64,000 nt of DNA, taken from Hermodice carunculata (taxonomy: Eukaryota; Annelida; Polychaeta; Eunicida; Amphinomidae). The DNA lies in the NCBI GenBank assembly GCA_964020975.1, contig OZ026613.1, positions 118,519,185-118,583,184 of the forward strand, read 5' to 3'. Position numbers and translations under genes: made by a program. The notes beneath the pieces were generated by a model. The model was not told the DNA's origin. It saw only the letters and a list, made by a program, of their open reading frames with translations, and ran no database searches. Positions 14,548 to 27,333 of this stretch are shown in pieces (position 1 is the stretch's first letter; each line of letters begins with the position of its first letter).

Positions 14548-17100
14548 AAATCACTGCAATAGATGTTTGTGGACTGAAAAGCAGGATCCGAAACAGAGTC
14601 TTAAGGAACTGTATGTCTTCAATGGGCACCCTTTGTTAGAGAGAAACCAAACACAGCAGGACGGTAATTGTTTAGCAGGTGGTCTACTTATATATGAAAA
14701 AATGCCATACCACATAATGTATCTGACCTTGATAATTTGAATTCCATACAGGATTATGGTTACAAATACATCAGTTAATAGAATACAGACATTTTATAAT
14801 TGGTGCAGTATATGTTTCACGTGAAGCATCTAATCATAACAGTGAAGAGATGTTTGATATTATAGCCAATGACATTTTTGATGTAAGGTTAAGTTTGATA
14901 ATCCTCTTCTTTGTTCAATGGGAGATTTCAATTCGAAAACCAGATGTCTGGATGATTTTGTAACCATAGAAGAGGCAGTTACAAATCCATGTGGTATTGA
15001 TTAAACTACGGATCAACGTTCTTCTAGCAAGGCTTATCTAGATTTATTAGATATCGATTTAGCAAGACATTGCCCAGATGTGTGTTAACGTCAATGAGAA
15101 ATAGTTTATTGAGCCATGCGAAATGTTGATCTCCGTGTTGTTAACGTGAGGCGTGACTACTAGTAAGAACTACAGTGTCGTAGATTATGCCGTCCTCTCA
15201 CAAGAATTATTACCACAAATTTACACGTTTGAAATCGATTTATTAGATAAATTATAATCTAATTGTCACTGTCCTACTATAATATATTATTCTCGTAAAA
15301 CACAACGGTCGGATATTTCAACTGTTGGTGTCAATTTAGCTGCTAATTCTGTTAATGGATTTGTTAATCAACCTTTAACTAAACAGGAAGTTATTAAATT
15401 GATTCGACGACTGAAAAATAACAAGGCTTGTGGTATGGATGGTAGTTGGAACGAATTTATTAAGCATGGCCCATCAGAGATGTGATCGTATTGACCGAAT
15501 TCATCACTTTGATAGTTCATGTTAGTAAATGTCCCAGAGAGTGGGCAATGGGCATTAATTCGCCTATACACAAAAAGACAGGGCAGATAGATGACCAAGA
15601 TAATTACAGGCATATAGCACTACTCAGTTGTGTGAGCAGCTTTTTTACCTCTCTATCAAATTATAGACCCACTGATCACATGGAAGCAACATGCGTGTTG
15701 GGGGAAGAACAAGCTGGAGCCAGAAGGGGTTAAAGTACAATTGATTATATTTTTACCTTTACTTTACTTCAGATTTATCTATCTGAGAAGAAACGACACT
15801 ATCGCTCTTTTCTGGATTAAAATAAAGCATTTGATCTTAGAAATAGAAGTTCTTCATGGTCAAAACTCATATCAAATCAAGTGGTATAAATGGTTCAATC
15901 TCAAGGGTTATCTATAATTTGTTTGACCAAGACAATGCTTGTGTCAGGTTTAACATCCAAGTTCCGGGTAGCTTACATGCAGTCTAGGTCTAAGGCAAGG
16001 GGGCAAGGGCGGAATCTTCCTCCGCTGTTGTATTCAATTTTTTCTGAATGGTTTTGAATTTCATCTCGGGACAAATTATTAAGGTTTATTTATAATATCA
16101 GAAAATATTTACACATAGCTCCTCGGATGAGGTTACTACTTGATTTCTTCGACTATATATCTTGCCCATGCACATGATACTATGTTAGCTCAAAGTGCAA
16201 ATTAACTGCAAAGAGCCTTAGATACTTAATTGTAATTTATGGGGATTTAAACCAAATGTTAGGAAATCAAAGGAAGTGATATTTTCCAAGGGCAAGGTCA
16301 TAAGCATACCGACTATACTCAGGATAATTCATCTTTTGAAGAAGTTGATAGTTATGTGTATCTTGGTTGTACTTTGAATTTGAATGGTAAATTTATCAAA
16401 GCAAAAGACAAACAGGTTAATCAAGCAAGAAGAGCAAAATATAATTTTAGATCCATGTTTATCTTTTGATATTCAACTTGACTTATTTGACGTATTGATT
16501 ATGCCTATTCTGTTCTACGAATATGCAGTTTGGGGTTTTAAAACTATTGAAGTGATTGACATTTTTCACGCCAAATCTCTTAAACAGATTCTTAAGGTCA
16601 ATTTGCATACCCCAATTATATAGTATTGGGTGAACTAGGCTACTTAAAGATATATTTACAAATTTCCTATGCTTTAATCATTAGGTTGTAACTGGTTGTT
16701 CGACTGTAAACATTCAAACAGAACAAAGATACTGTAGTTTCCGTAACAACAATCTATTAGGGAATGACTTTCACTATGTGTTCGAATGTCTTTTTTAAGT
16801 TGCGGCAGAACTATGTTAAATTTTATTTTTACATTCGACCAAATATTATCAAATTAGAACATCTGCTTTATATTCAGTTCATTTTAGACCTGAACAAAAA
16901 CCGTATTTGTGAAAAGCATCAGGAAATTTCTTCAAAAGATAAGCGGTTAAAATAGTGCTAATAAATACCGCTTGCATATGTCCTGTCTCAATTTTGACTA
17001 AATATAATGTAGTAGTTCCTTGTTATTTTTGATATTTAATTTATGTCTTTCCAAATGTGTCAATAGTCTTGCCATCAAACATTGTTACAATAAAAGTGCT
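14545..17100 (+). pseudogene. Decayed LINE with endonuclease and reverse transcriptase
   Basis: Plus-strand fragments of a non-LTR element occur in the expected order. An endonuclease start resembling DVCGLKSR is at about 14560 and an endonuclease GDFNS motif at about 14923. A reverse transcriptase entry segment (NNKACGMDG, about 15420) is followed by an NYR motif at about 15605 and a palm relic near 15800 (a degenerate LDxNKAFD). A SYVYLGCTLN-type thumb is near 16350, a long open piece at 16384-16623 ends close to a GELG motif at 16632, and a C-terminal knuckle relic (FHYVFEC) lies near 16775. The catalytic YADD is not recognisable. At least eight frame breaks or stops are scattered through it. 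The GELG plus terminal knuckle arrangement is shared with the minus-strand relic at 6.1-8.1 kb. The 3' end, placed near an AATAAAA at about 17090, is uncertain. Confidence 0.75.
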
Positions 17101-17478
17101 TATTTGTATATATATTCAGTTCGTACTTTCTATATGTCCGGGTATACCTAACGATGAGACACAATTTGTCCAGCATAAGTCTTTATCTCTGCCACTTCTC
17201 AATCTCAATGTAAGAAATATTCAAGTTCACATAGTAGATTTGGGACCAACAAACTCCCAATAACACATTCAATATTTCGGGTAGTGGAGATTTCTCGTTA
17301 AAGGAAACGTATTGAAAATTTATAAGTTGGATAATATAATCATATAAATAGGGGCTCGTCGCTCTAATCATTGTTTAAAGTGTATAACAATATACTTCAC
17401 AAAGGTGGCAAAAATTGGCAGTCTGATGCTTAGTATTTGTTGATATATTATTACTTGATAATCACGTTGAGGTAAAAC
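17101..17478. other. Non-coding stretch
   Basis: AT-rich DNA between the LINE relic and the (GA)n tract, with no feature recognised. Confidence 0.5.
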
Positions 17479-18434
<956 letters not shown>

Positions 18435-18850
18435 GTTCCTGTTCTTCTAGCTGATAAATACAACCGATTGCATTGTCTTAGTCGGGTTGTTGTAAATCCA
18501 TATGGCATCTTCTCATTGGGTGCTTACAAGTATATAGAAGGTACCAATTTGGCATAAAACTGGATAAAACTGAATCTATTATTTTTCAAGAATTGCGGAG
18601 TTTTTGATAGTCATTTCACGTGTGCCGTAGGTTTATTTGGATGAAGACCTCTTGCTATAATACTTTGCACTATGTATCTAATAATACACGTTGTGCAGTC
18701 AGGTGTGTTATTAGATACGCCACACGTGCTCACCTTGTGCAACTATATTCGTTATATCCTACTCCGAAACAAAATGAAGGGACAGGACATTTTTGTACAC
18801 AAAGCCCTGACATCTCCTTTTGATACGTACAAAGCAACAATTCATAGTGT
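18435..18850 (+). pseudogene. Possible LINE reverse transcriptase scrap
   Basis: A plus-strand frame around 18545-18595 reads GIKLDKTESIIF, resembling the thumb segment (xxGIKLNxxKTExxxF) that follows the catalytic box in non-LTR reverse transcriptases. A weak LLAD-like piece near 18445 lies where the catalytic box would be. The following (ATG)n tract could be its 3' tail. Frame breaks separate the pieces and no other motif is secure, so this is tentative. Confidence 0.35.
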
Positions 18851-18854
18851 GATT

Positions 18855-18856
<2 letters not shown>

Positions 18857-18894
<38 letters not shown>

Positions 18895-18912
18895 CGACTA
18901 CGACGACGACGA
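18857..18912 (+). repeat. (ATG)n/(ACG)n trinucleotide repeat
   Basis: About twelve ATG units pass into ACG/ACT units and then an AATAA-rich end. It may be a LINE tail. Confidence 0.9.
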
Positions 18913-18944
18913 CAATAACAATAAAAAATAATAATGGAGCATGA

Positions 18945-19579
18945 AGCATTGGAACATTTCCATTAGGTATAAATATAGTGCATCCCAACCTACAATATCT
19001 CTAATTGCCCTAGTGGATCTAATTGGTGTATTCAACCAATTATAAACATCGGATTATTATGAATTTTACAGAAACGCCTGCCTTCGATGCCAACATTTGC
19101 AGTCCATGAAGACCGTGGGTGGGTAAAGTATAAGAAAATAAGTGAGAATCTGAAGAGTGCCGTCTTTATACATTAATTGGATGTAATCCTTTATACAATG
19201 CAGTAGTCTTGGGGATTTCTTTTGGTTTCATATTAAACTATTTATTTCCCAATTGCATCAAGGAATTAATGAAAATGATTAATAAGCCACGCGGAAAGGA
19301 AAATGTACAAACGGGACAAGAAGTGACGCATACTCGTATTATTTAGAATCCCGCACCTCTTGTGAGTGCAATCAGCCCGGCGGAGTAATAACACACCCCA
19401 TTAGTACGGGCTATAATATGATGATCATCAGTCTAATAAAAGAATTATTGTCGTACTGATCATTATAAAATAGTCATATTGATGATAGCAGACTAACAAA
19501 GTAGAAATCAAGCTTCCATCAGATCAGAACGATAAAATATAAATTGCAAAGTAGTATGAGTTTGGACGTTCATCCGCAA
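18945..19579. other. Non-coding stretch
   Basis: No coding or repeat structure is recognised. Confidence 0.55.
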
Positions 19580-19712
19580 AGTTGGGCTAGTCTCTCGTTA
19601 GAGTATTATCCTCATAGCTGGGCTAGTCTTTCGTTTCACTGTTATCCTCATAGCTGGGCTAGTCTCTCTTTTCAGTATTATCCTCCTAGCTAGGCTAGTC
19701 TGTCGTTAGGTA
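19580..19712 (+). repeat. About 36-bp tandem repeat, four copies
   Basis: Four copies of AGCTGGGCTAGTCTCTCGTT followed by a TATTATCCTCAT spacer. The TCCTCATAGCTGGG-type block recurs at 19609, 19644 and 19681. Confidence 0.85.
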
Positions 19713-19779
19713 TGTGATATGAAACCTGTCAACTCTGCATCCCCACAAAATTAACAATAGTAGAAATCACATTATTAAC

Positions 19780-20066
19780 CCCACATTGCCTTTAACTCTT
19801 AAAGTGCTAATCACTGTTATAATCGTTTCCTCATTAAAATTAAACATATAATGGTTAAAAAATTAAAATTCCACATGAAGATACCTTTCATTCAAAAACC
19901 GGCAAGCCTATTCTAAAGCAAAAATTAATCTTAGTCAACAGCCTTACTAGGGGCACTTTGCGCGTATTGCGCGCAACGTGGCCCGAGGAAAGCTGTTGAC
20001 TAAGTCTTAAATCAGCACTTAAAGGGATAATGTAGGAGTGTTACATAAATCCCACATTGCCTTTAA
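19780..20066. mobile_element. Small MITE-like hairpin element
   Basis: A perfect 13-bp inverted pair, CTTAGTCAACAGC (19930-19942) and GCTGTTGACTAAG (19992-20004), brackets a GC-rich centre with a nested TTGCGCG-type foldback. Outside it, a TTAAAGTGCT block on the left is mirrored by AGCACTTAAAG on the right. The 16-bp direct repeat CCCACATTGCCTTTAA lies at 19780-19795 and 20051-20066. The whole could be a small non-autonomous DNA element, or a hairpin RNA template. No coding capacity is present. The boundaries are inferred from the direct repeat. Confidence 0.55.
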
Positions 20067-20821
20067 TAGATTACATGATGTACCGTAATTAAATGGAAGG
20101 CAATAACTTCAAAATGCAACCGAATTTTTCGTGTTGTACAAATGAGTTTAATAAATTTCAAACAAATGTATTCCCTTTGCGGCATGTGAAGCTTTAAGTC
20201 GAGTATTTCATTCGGACAAAAAATATGTTTTCTATTGCTTTTGGTCGCGAAGCCTCGACCTTCCTAAGAAATGAAGTCCGCCTAATGAAGTACGTGTTTT
20301 ATCTTTGACATGCAACGAGCATAAGGCTATAAGACGTGAGCAGAGTGGGGTTGACTTTGGGGCAAAGGGTATGGTAAGGTCTGTTGTAATTAAAAGAACA
20401 GCCACCGGTGGTGACATGACGGGGCTGCTTCGCCGGTGATAGTATCGGCGGCAGATTGTATGATACCATTCTTTAACGCCTACATTTACGATGAAAAGAC
20501 AGAAATCAAATGCCCGAACACATCACCTGGCCTAAAATGTTTATATCGGACTAACCATATGGTCTCCTATGTTGCAAAGTGAGCTGCATTCCTCTAGATA
20601 AGAATAAGAAAATTTGTATGCCTGGCGTCTTTTACAGGCGACATGAAACAAAGCTCCTTATGCCTTGTATATATGTACTGTACTCTTTTTCATAAAATGA
20701 CCTGCAAACAAAACGGACCTTTAATTCAGTAGTCAGATTGTATTAGCTCCGTGTCCTGCATGTGATACCGTATTGACAGATGAATTATCTTGGTTCATTT
20801 GCCTGTGTGCATGAGAGCCCC
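20067..20821. other. Non-coding stretch
   Basis: No gene is recognised. The segment just before the following AATA/AATG array could be a LINE 3' UTR, but I cannot show this. Confidence 0.5.
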
Positions 20822-20909
20822 CAAATAAATAAATAAATGAATGAATGAATGAATGAATGAATGAATGAATGAATAAATAAATCAATAAATCAATAAATCA
20901 ATAAATCAA

Positions 20910-20976
<67 letters not shown>

Positions 20977-20998
20977 ACAAACAAACAAATAAATAAAA
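20822..20998 (+). repeat. (AATA/AATG/AATC)n tetranucleotide array
   Basis: About 44 units change from AAAT to AATG to AATC and back to AAAT. Tails of this type, (TGAA)n for example, are typical of L2-like LINEs, but no L2 body is seen here. Confidence 0.95.
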
Positions 20999-22711
20999 AA
21001 AAGTATTTAAGGAAAAACAAGAAGTCTATTTTCATACACACACTTGATATTCGGCGGTGTATTGAAATCATTGAAGGACCAGCTAATGCCCGGACCCACA
21101 GCCGCATGATGTGACAGTCCATTGAGACTAGGGACTGGTTACTCCTCAGTTTTTGGCTCCGCCTGCATCAAATCCATGTACACAGATCTGACATGAGGCG
21201 TCCCGGAGAAAGGCTTGAGGTCCCTGAGGTATTCACTCCTTGCCAAATCTGTATATTTAGAAAGCATAAAGTCACATGAATAGACTGTTTACCGTGCAAA
21301 ATCTCATTAATTTTCATTTGATTTTTTTTTTTGGGGGGGGGGGTCATCTGTGATTAAATATTTGTAAATGCTGTAAGCTGTCTGTCAGGTCTGTGAGTGC
21401 TGTGGCCATGACACATTGAGGCAATAGGTAGAAAACGCGTACTTCAGACATACAGCGCACAGACCTGGGATTAGATCAGTTAACACCGGCCATGATCTAT
21501 GATGATGATGATGACATTGAAACTAAAAGCCCGTATCCTGGAACCAATGACAGTATCTATAGTACTGTGACCACGGCTACAGCAGCTACTATCACAACCT
21601 TATGTTGCTAGCATTGCCCCTACTACTAATACCGATAATGATTCCTACTGAAGGTTGAGGACGCAGCCTGAGCGGTTTAACCTCTGACAGTCTGTTTCTG
21701 TTTCGCATGATGTTTCTTGCTTCCCTCATTGTTTTCTGCCAGTAAAAATACGTCATCAATTAAAGTTATTATTTGAGATCCAATAGATCCAGTAATAACT
21801 GCAGAAATATTACAGCCATATGTCCCACAGACCCAGAAATCTTGGAAGTAAATGATGTCATAAATTGCATGCCTTTAGCAAAAAAAGAAAAAAATAACTT
21901 TCTTATTAAACCATTTATCAACTTTTTGTTGAAAATCTGTTTGACCCTTTGAGTGCCAATATTTTACCCGGTCAGCAGCTTCTTTTCGTTGCGCTGGCCG
22001 CAATGCCCTCCAGTCGTGCCAGTGACAGCTGTTGCCACGAGCTATACTCGTGCGTCATTACGGTCTCTGCAACAGTAAGAATGCTGCTGCCTGAGTGAAA
22101 GGTTGGTTCACAAGGAACATGAATGGGATATATTGTTACATCAGGGATATATTGTTACATCAGAGATATATTGTTACATCAGAGCACACCGACGGTGTGA
22201 TGATCAAATATCTTTCTATATGTGATCAAATATTTTGTTTGATTTAAACACATTTCATTAAAACGACTGAACAAAAGGGTTAGTTTAAATAATTATCTTA
22301 ATCATGTTAAATAGAATCACTCATATCATTCTGGCAATGGGCGCACAAGGGTACATGACCCCATTATGTCAATTAATATGCATCTCAACAGCTAGTTCGG
22401 GATTATTTTTACCTATACTTCTTGCAAACAGAAATGGCAGGCCTACTGATTTATCTTCAGGCAGATGCCTGTATTTAGTATCTCGATGCCAACAATACAT
22501 CCTTTGGAAGGGGAAATGTGAGAAAAAACACTATTATTAAACCGCCCTAACAGGTGAACTGAGAAACCAGGGTTTTCGCAGTCTCCAGGGTCAGTGTCAG
22601 ATGAAAATATATGACGTCAGCGATCCCATGCGAAAATACAGAAATATAATTTATTCACGTGCACATATTCGATATGTGGCAACAAAAACAAAAAAACAAA
22701 AAAACAAAAAA

Positions 22712-22742
<31 letters not shown>

Positions 22743-23315
22743 CAAACAAAAAAAACCCACGTCATTCCATGATTTGCTGGTTTTACGCACTTAATATTTT
22801 AGGATGCAATTGTTTCATGAAGTGTTGCTTTTACATTCTTGGTCCGTAAGGACATATAAATTTATGTCATAAGCTATTGGTTATATACAGTTTATTTCTG
22901 ATGTTGTTTCCAAGTAAGCTTTTCGCCCAATACAAGGGCACTGTGGTACCTTAGTCTTCACTCAACTGACCGGATTTCAAAGTTAATTTAGACAACGTAA
23001 AAGTATGGTTGTATATCATGGACACAAAGCTAATCATTCTGTGAATACAGTATGGTAAAATTAGCATTTCATTTTATCTATATATATGTGCATCATTGTA
23101 ATCGAAAGGTTAAGGCTTCCCACCTGATGCAATTTGGCGTAGCCTATCATTGCAGCAAATTTGCCGTGCTTGTACAAAAGGCCTTCATGTGGGCTGATGA
23201 GTCTCTTAGCCAATTGTTCTTTTTTTCCGAATAAAATATTTTTAAACCAATAAAGAGCATAATTTCTAATAAAATTGCAGTCACAGGGGCCGGTATTTGG
23301 ATGAGAGGTTGCTCT
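20999..23315. other. Non-coding stretch with minor repeats
   Basis: No gene is recognised. Minor structure includes an adjoining T11/G11 run near 21322-21343, three copies of a roughly 19-bp unit (GATATATTGTTACATCAGA) at 22127-22185, and a (CAAAA)n tract at 22680-22757. The last could be an A-rich retroposon tail, but no body precedes it. Confidence 0.55.
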
Positions 23316-23950
23316 GCAGCGCTGACAATGTTGAGAACACTTGGTAGACGGATTGATGCTGATGATGTTGAGATCACATGATGTATTCTGTCGGTGGGTG
23401 TGCGGCGCCAATTTTGTTGTAAGCACTTGGCATATTCTTCTGTTAGTGAGTGTGCGGCGCTGATGATATTGAGAGCACGTGTTTATTCTTCTGTCAGTGA
23501 GTGTGCGGCGCTGATAGAATATACCACGTGGACGCAACATTGTTAATGTTGAGATCACGTGGTCAGTCACGTGGTACATGCTTCTGTCGCTGGGTGTGCG
23601 GCACTTATAAGGTTGAGAGCACTTGGCATATTCTTCCGGCGCTGATCATGTAGAGGGCACAAGTACATTCTTCTGTTGGTGGGCGTGCGGCGCTGATCAT
23701 GTAGAGAACATACATATTCTTCTGTCTGTAGGGTTATAGCCCTGGTCATGTTGCGATCACATGGCACATTGTTCTGTCGGCGGGTGTGCGGCGCAGATAA
23801 TATTTGGATCACGTGGCAAAATTTACTGTCGGTGGCTGTGCGGCGCTGGTCATGTTGCCATCAAGTGGGATTTTCTTCAGTCGGCGGGCTTGCGGCGCTG
23901 ATAATGTTGAGGGCACGTGGTATTTTCTTTTCTCGGTGGGTGTGCGGGTT
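23316..23950 (+). repeat. 52-bp minisatellite carrying CACGTG boxes
   Basis: About twelve diverged units read GGTGGGTGTGCGGCGCTGAT, then AATGTTGAGATCACGTGGCA and TATTCTTCTGTC. Many units keep CACGTG (the palindromic E-box core) or a one-base variant. The divergence between units suggests age, while the E-box position is comparatively steady. Confidence 0.9.
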
Positions 23951-25384
23951 ACCAACCTGGTAATACGCACTATGCATATTTATTTCCCGCCACAAAGCAC
24001 GGGTTGGACGCATGGCGATCACGGGGGACGTGCGGGTTGCATCACTGTTACAGACAGGCCATATGCTCATTCCTCACAAAATTAGCATTTTGTGAGAAAA
24101 AGTTCACAAATGCCAAACTGGTACTCTTCTAGTACTTTCCCATCCATATATAAGAAAAAATTGCACCTGCCTTCAATAAGTATACCGTATTTTCAAAATA
24201 TTAATAATATCCCGCTTGTCTCCACAGGTATACCGACCCGTATCTCGCCATATCCCACCAAGCGAGACTAGGCAATCAGGTATGCAGTTGGGGCGGGAAA
24301 TTAATATGCATGTCTACGATTAGGAGGTGTAAGGTTCACTGTCGAGCCTAAATAAATCTCGGTTCTTCGGCAGAGGGAGAGTCTGTAGTGCACCTGATCT
24401 ACTGGGTTACTCTTCTTCAATCGGAAGAAATATCAAAGCCTTCGTACAGACTGAGCGAATTTTCTACCATTGTCTGATTTGGGGGAAATGTATGGCTCGC
24501 TCTCAATGTCGGTCAAGTGGTGAAGCTGGCACAACGCTCACTGACATCTGTAATAAAATCACTTGCTGTCAGATTGCCTGGTAAACGATAGTCAGTAACA
24601 TGGCGTGGCAATATAGTTGACGATGAACAAATAGTAGGCATTGATAGAGTCTACTTCAAAGTAGTCACAATATTAATGGAAGAAGAAAGTGATGTCCATG
24701 TATCAAATATTGAAGTGCAGGGACCAGGACTAGCTTGCCGATAGGCAGGTCAGCAGGTCCTCATGCTCAGCTGGGGATAAAAGGTCTTTTCCTGAAATAC
24801 GCTATTGCTGTACAATAGTCAAGAGATAAAATGTTGGGAAATGGCAAAAATAAAGGTGGTGTTGACGCACAACCTCACTACCACAGAAGTGGAGTCACAC
24901 AAATTCCTCAAAATTGCCTTCCTCTTGTTCAGAATGGGATGTGGCAATGTAACGTAGAATCTATTTGGAAATAAAATCAGAACCGGTAAAATTGTTGCAA
25001 ATTTGTGAATAATACGAGCGACACAGAAAATGAGTCTTTTGCCACAAAGTTTCAAAATGTGCCTTGCTTTGTAAAATGAAGGCCATATTTTAAGTACAGA
25101 GAAATAAAAAGTGTCGAAGCCTGCTTTTATCCACGATTGTTATTCCATTGTTGTAGTGCTGGGAAGTAGAACTAACGCTTTAATCCTCGTGATAAGTCTT
25201 TCCTGTGTTTCATGCTTTGATCAGCCGAAACCTCTATTTTAAACCTCGTTTTGCCCCACGTTTCGAATGTCTTTTGTTCGATTAGCTTGTAAGGATATCT
25301 AATCTGCGTTTATTGCTTATTTTCTGAGGTAACCCCCTCGCTGGTTCGAGGCTCTCAGGCATGGGGCTTCCTCCAAACGTCTCT
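23951..25384. other. Non-coding stretch
   Basis: No gene or recognisable element is seen. Short open frames occur only by chance. Confidence 0.55.
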
Positions 25385-25560
25385 ATCATGAGAATTAGGT
25401 ATAAGCTCCGGAACATGTTCTGAGTAGTTACCCGCTGAAGACCCTTTAATTTATTTGGGCTAATACAGCCTATGTCAAAATTCTACAGAAGAATATATGC
25501 AATACGAACAATAGTACTTCCATATGCATATAGGTTAGACAGTGACAGGTTAGGTCATGG
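25330..25560 (+). mobile_element. Dispersed repeat, copy B, possibly a SINE
   Basis: The body (about 25385-25560) matches copy A at 11.74-11.89 kb in reverse orientation. Just before it, CGCTGGTTCGAGGCTC (about 25340) looks like a polymerase III B box, and a weak A-box-like TAGCTTGTAAGG lies about 55 bp upstream. This suggests a tRNA-derived SINE on the plus strand, but the head is degenerate. The repeat family itself is better supported than its classification. Confidence 0.5.
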
Positions 25561-25664
25561 AGAGTAAAGAGTTCGGGCTGCGAAATAGGGTAATGACTAC
25601 TAGGAAGTGGTTCTGGACAAAAAAGACACAAATATAATTAGGGTCGATCATATTTTTCTATCTG

Positions 25665-25751
<87 letters not shown>

Positions 25752-25850
25752 CATCTATCCATCGATCTATCTATCTATCTATCCATCGATCTATCTATCT
25801 ATCTATCTATCCATCCATCTATCTATTTATTGTCTGTTTGTTTGTTTGTT
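25665..25850. repeat. (ATCT)n microsatellite, probable LINE tail, (ATAG)n on the minus strand
   Basis: About 165 bp of ATCT with ATCC/ATCG variants, then TTTG repeats. On the minus strand it reads as a GAATAAACAAACAAA-like end followed by AATAAATAGATAG and then (ATAG)n, directly downstream of the LINE 3' UTR in the next feature. I infer that it is that LINE's expanded 3' tail. Confidence 0.75.
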
Positions 25851-26287
25851 TATTCATCAATGAATATGTTTATCCTGGGTTAAAATTTCAGAGATAAAAT
25901 GTCTTCTTCTAAAGGGGCCTATCCTATCAAGGTGAGTACAGAGATAAAGCAATGCAAAAAATGTTTTGTAAAAGCCGTCTACACATCTATGAGCACCCAA
26001 GTTAAACATAAAACTGAAAGAGAGGCTACAATGTATACGACGTAAAAGTTTGGCTTGAATACTATAAATACTGTTTATATAGTGTTTTAAAAGTATTCGC
26101 TGTTGTGGTATAATTGGGCAAAATTCCAAAGTATTGCACCATTCTAAGCAAAGGGCTGTCTAAATATTGCCTTGCGTATGGGAGCGCCACAGCATCTAAA
26201 GTATCAGAACGTCTTGTAACATATCTGTTTGTCACTAATCACTTGATCAGAGGGATGATTGGGTGTAAGCACATATGAGCATTTAAA
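25851..26287 (-). mobile_element. LINE relic, C-terminal end and 3' UTR (left half of an interrupted element)
   Basis: Minus-strand translation from 26287 downward gives a typical LINE reverse transcriptase C-terminus: FKCSYVLTPNHPSDQ, then VISDKQIC, a TRRSDTLDAVALP block after a frame change, a degenerate NGAILWN-like block, and FKTLYKQYL with a stop at 26062-26064. About 210 bp of 3' UTR follow before the (ATAG)n tail. The frame joins exactly with the right half (27971-28167) if the intervening foldback element is removed, so the two are one element split by a later insertion. At least two frame breaks are present. Confidence 0.8.
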
Positions 26288-26314
26288 AATAGACCATGTC
26301 AGAAATGAGTTTCA

Positions 26315-26329
26315 CCACCAGATGGCTCT
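26315..26329 (+). promoter_or_regulatory. CTCF-like motif, left arm
   Basis: CCACCAGATGGCTCT fits the bilaterian CTCF core (CCAxxAGRxGGC). Its mirror lies on the minus strand at 27935-27949, so the two face each other across the element. It sits between the terminus and the SAP-like exon start. Motif match only; occupancy is unknown. Confidence 0.4.
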
Positions 26330-26374
26330 GGGGTACTATCCACCCTAGCCTGACAGAGTGCCCACTAGCTAAGC

Positions 26375-26471
26375 ATGGCAGAGTATGGGAGGTGGAGAGT
26401 CTTTGAGTTGAAACAGGAACTAATCAAGAGAGGAGCACCAACTAAAGGCAAAAAGTGTGATTTAGTAGAAG
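26375..26471 (+). CDS. SAP-like first exon, left arm
   Basis: The exon opens with ATG at 26375 in a good context (AAGCATGG) and runs 97 nt to a strong splice donor, AAG|GTAAGT, at 26472. The 32 residues contain W-V-ELKQEL-RGAPTKGKK-DLVE (residues 7-32), matching the SAP motif pattern of a helix with ELK, an RGxxTxGxK turn and DLvE before the second helix. SAP modules bind AT-rich DNA and are found in chromatin proteins. They also occur, as I recall, at the N-terminus of multicopy metazoan proteins with SWIM/YqaJ-like domains. The downstream exons are not in the window. A candidate acceptor only 39 nt away leads to a stop after 11 codons and is unlikely. The frame is intact here, unlike the right-arm copy. 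Confidence 0.65.
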
Positions 26472-26729
26472 GTAAGTACTTGCTGATCAGTTTCATATAT
26501 TATCTTACAGGAATTTATCCCAAGATTACAAGTTTAGTCACTTGACTCCAATGGGTTGAACCAGCAGTTTACATCACTGGTCATATATTGCTGTGTGTGT
26601 GTTGTCTCTTGGCCACACACAATTCTGTGACAAGTCAAATTATGAGACTGATTAAAAGTATAATTAATGTTCCATAAAGAGAGACTTTCATAGCCATACA
26701 TACATTATTTTGAATGTGGAATAACCTGG

Positions 26730-26927
26730 TCAAAGTGTACATAAGCCACCAGTAGCCTGACCTGAGCCAAGCCTCTGGGGCCCAGCCAGTAGCTTGTATA
26801 TTGGGTCACTCCAGGGGATTAGCAAGGTGTTAATGCTGCTGTTGTCTAGTTCCTCTGGGGAGAGTGCTTTATGGGTGTGCTGTGTATACAAGACACTTGT
26901 TGGTAATGTGTCTGTCCAGAATAACAA
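26730..26927 (-). CDS. 65-codon open frame conserved in both arms (left copy)
   Basis: Starts MLFWTDTLPTS and ends GGLCTL. The right-arm twin differs at only four residues (D/N, H/N, L/H, T/A). It lies on the strand opposite the SAP-like exon. It resembles no family I know. Openness in both copies may only reflect the low divergence of the arms. Confidence 0.25.
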   Translation of the reverse strand: MLFWTDTLPTSVLYTQHTHKALSPEELDNSSINTLLIPWSDPIYKLLAGPQRLGSGQATGGLCTL

Positions 26928-27333
26928 TGAGGTAAAAACACTGCATACTCAAAGGCAAAGATGAAAAACTAAACAAGAAAAGGAAAAGTAACTTTGGGAT
27001 GGGACATGCGCATTGGCGGTATGTTTTGTGTGCTTTCAGTTATGGTTTTGAATCCTTGGTCGGGCCATTGAGGAAGGGGTGTTTCTTTTTTCAGACTGAG
27101 TATAGGTTCAGAATGAAAATTGTTATTTCTGTCATATGCGTCAAGTCTGAAAAAAAGTGCAAGACTAAATATGTGTCCTATCAACTGAACTGTATGAGGT
27201 AATGAAGGGCAGCCAAGCTGTTCAAATGTAAGGAAAAAGGTAAACTTTCAAACTGGTGGGGGCATAAAGTTACTTTTCCTTTTCTTGTTTAGTTTTTCAT
27301 TTTTGCCTTTGAGTATGCAGTGTTTTTACCTCA

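Noticed and set aside
26472-26510. 39-nt intron after the SAP-like exon
   Set aside because: It is shorter than usual for animals, and the sequence after the candidate acceptor reaches a stop in 11 codons. The true acceptor is probably elsewhere or lost.
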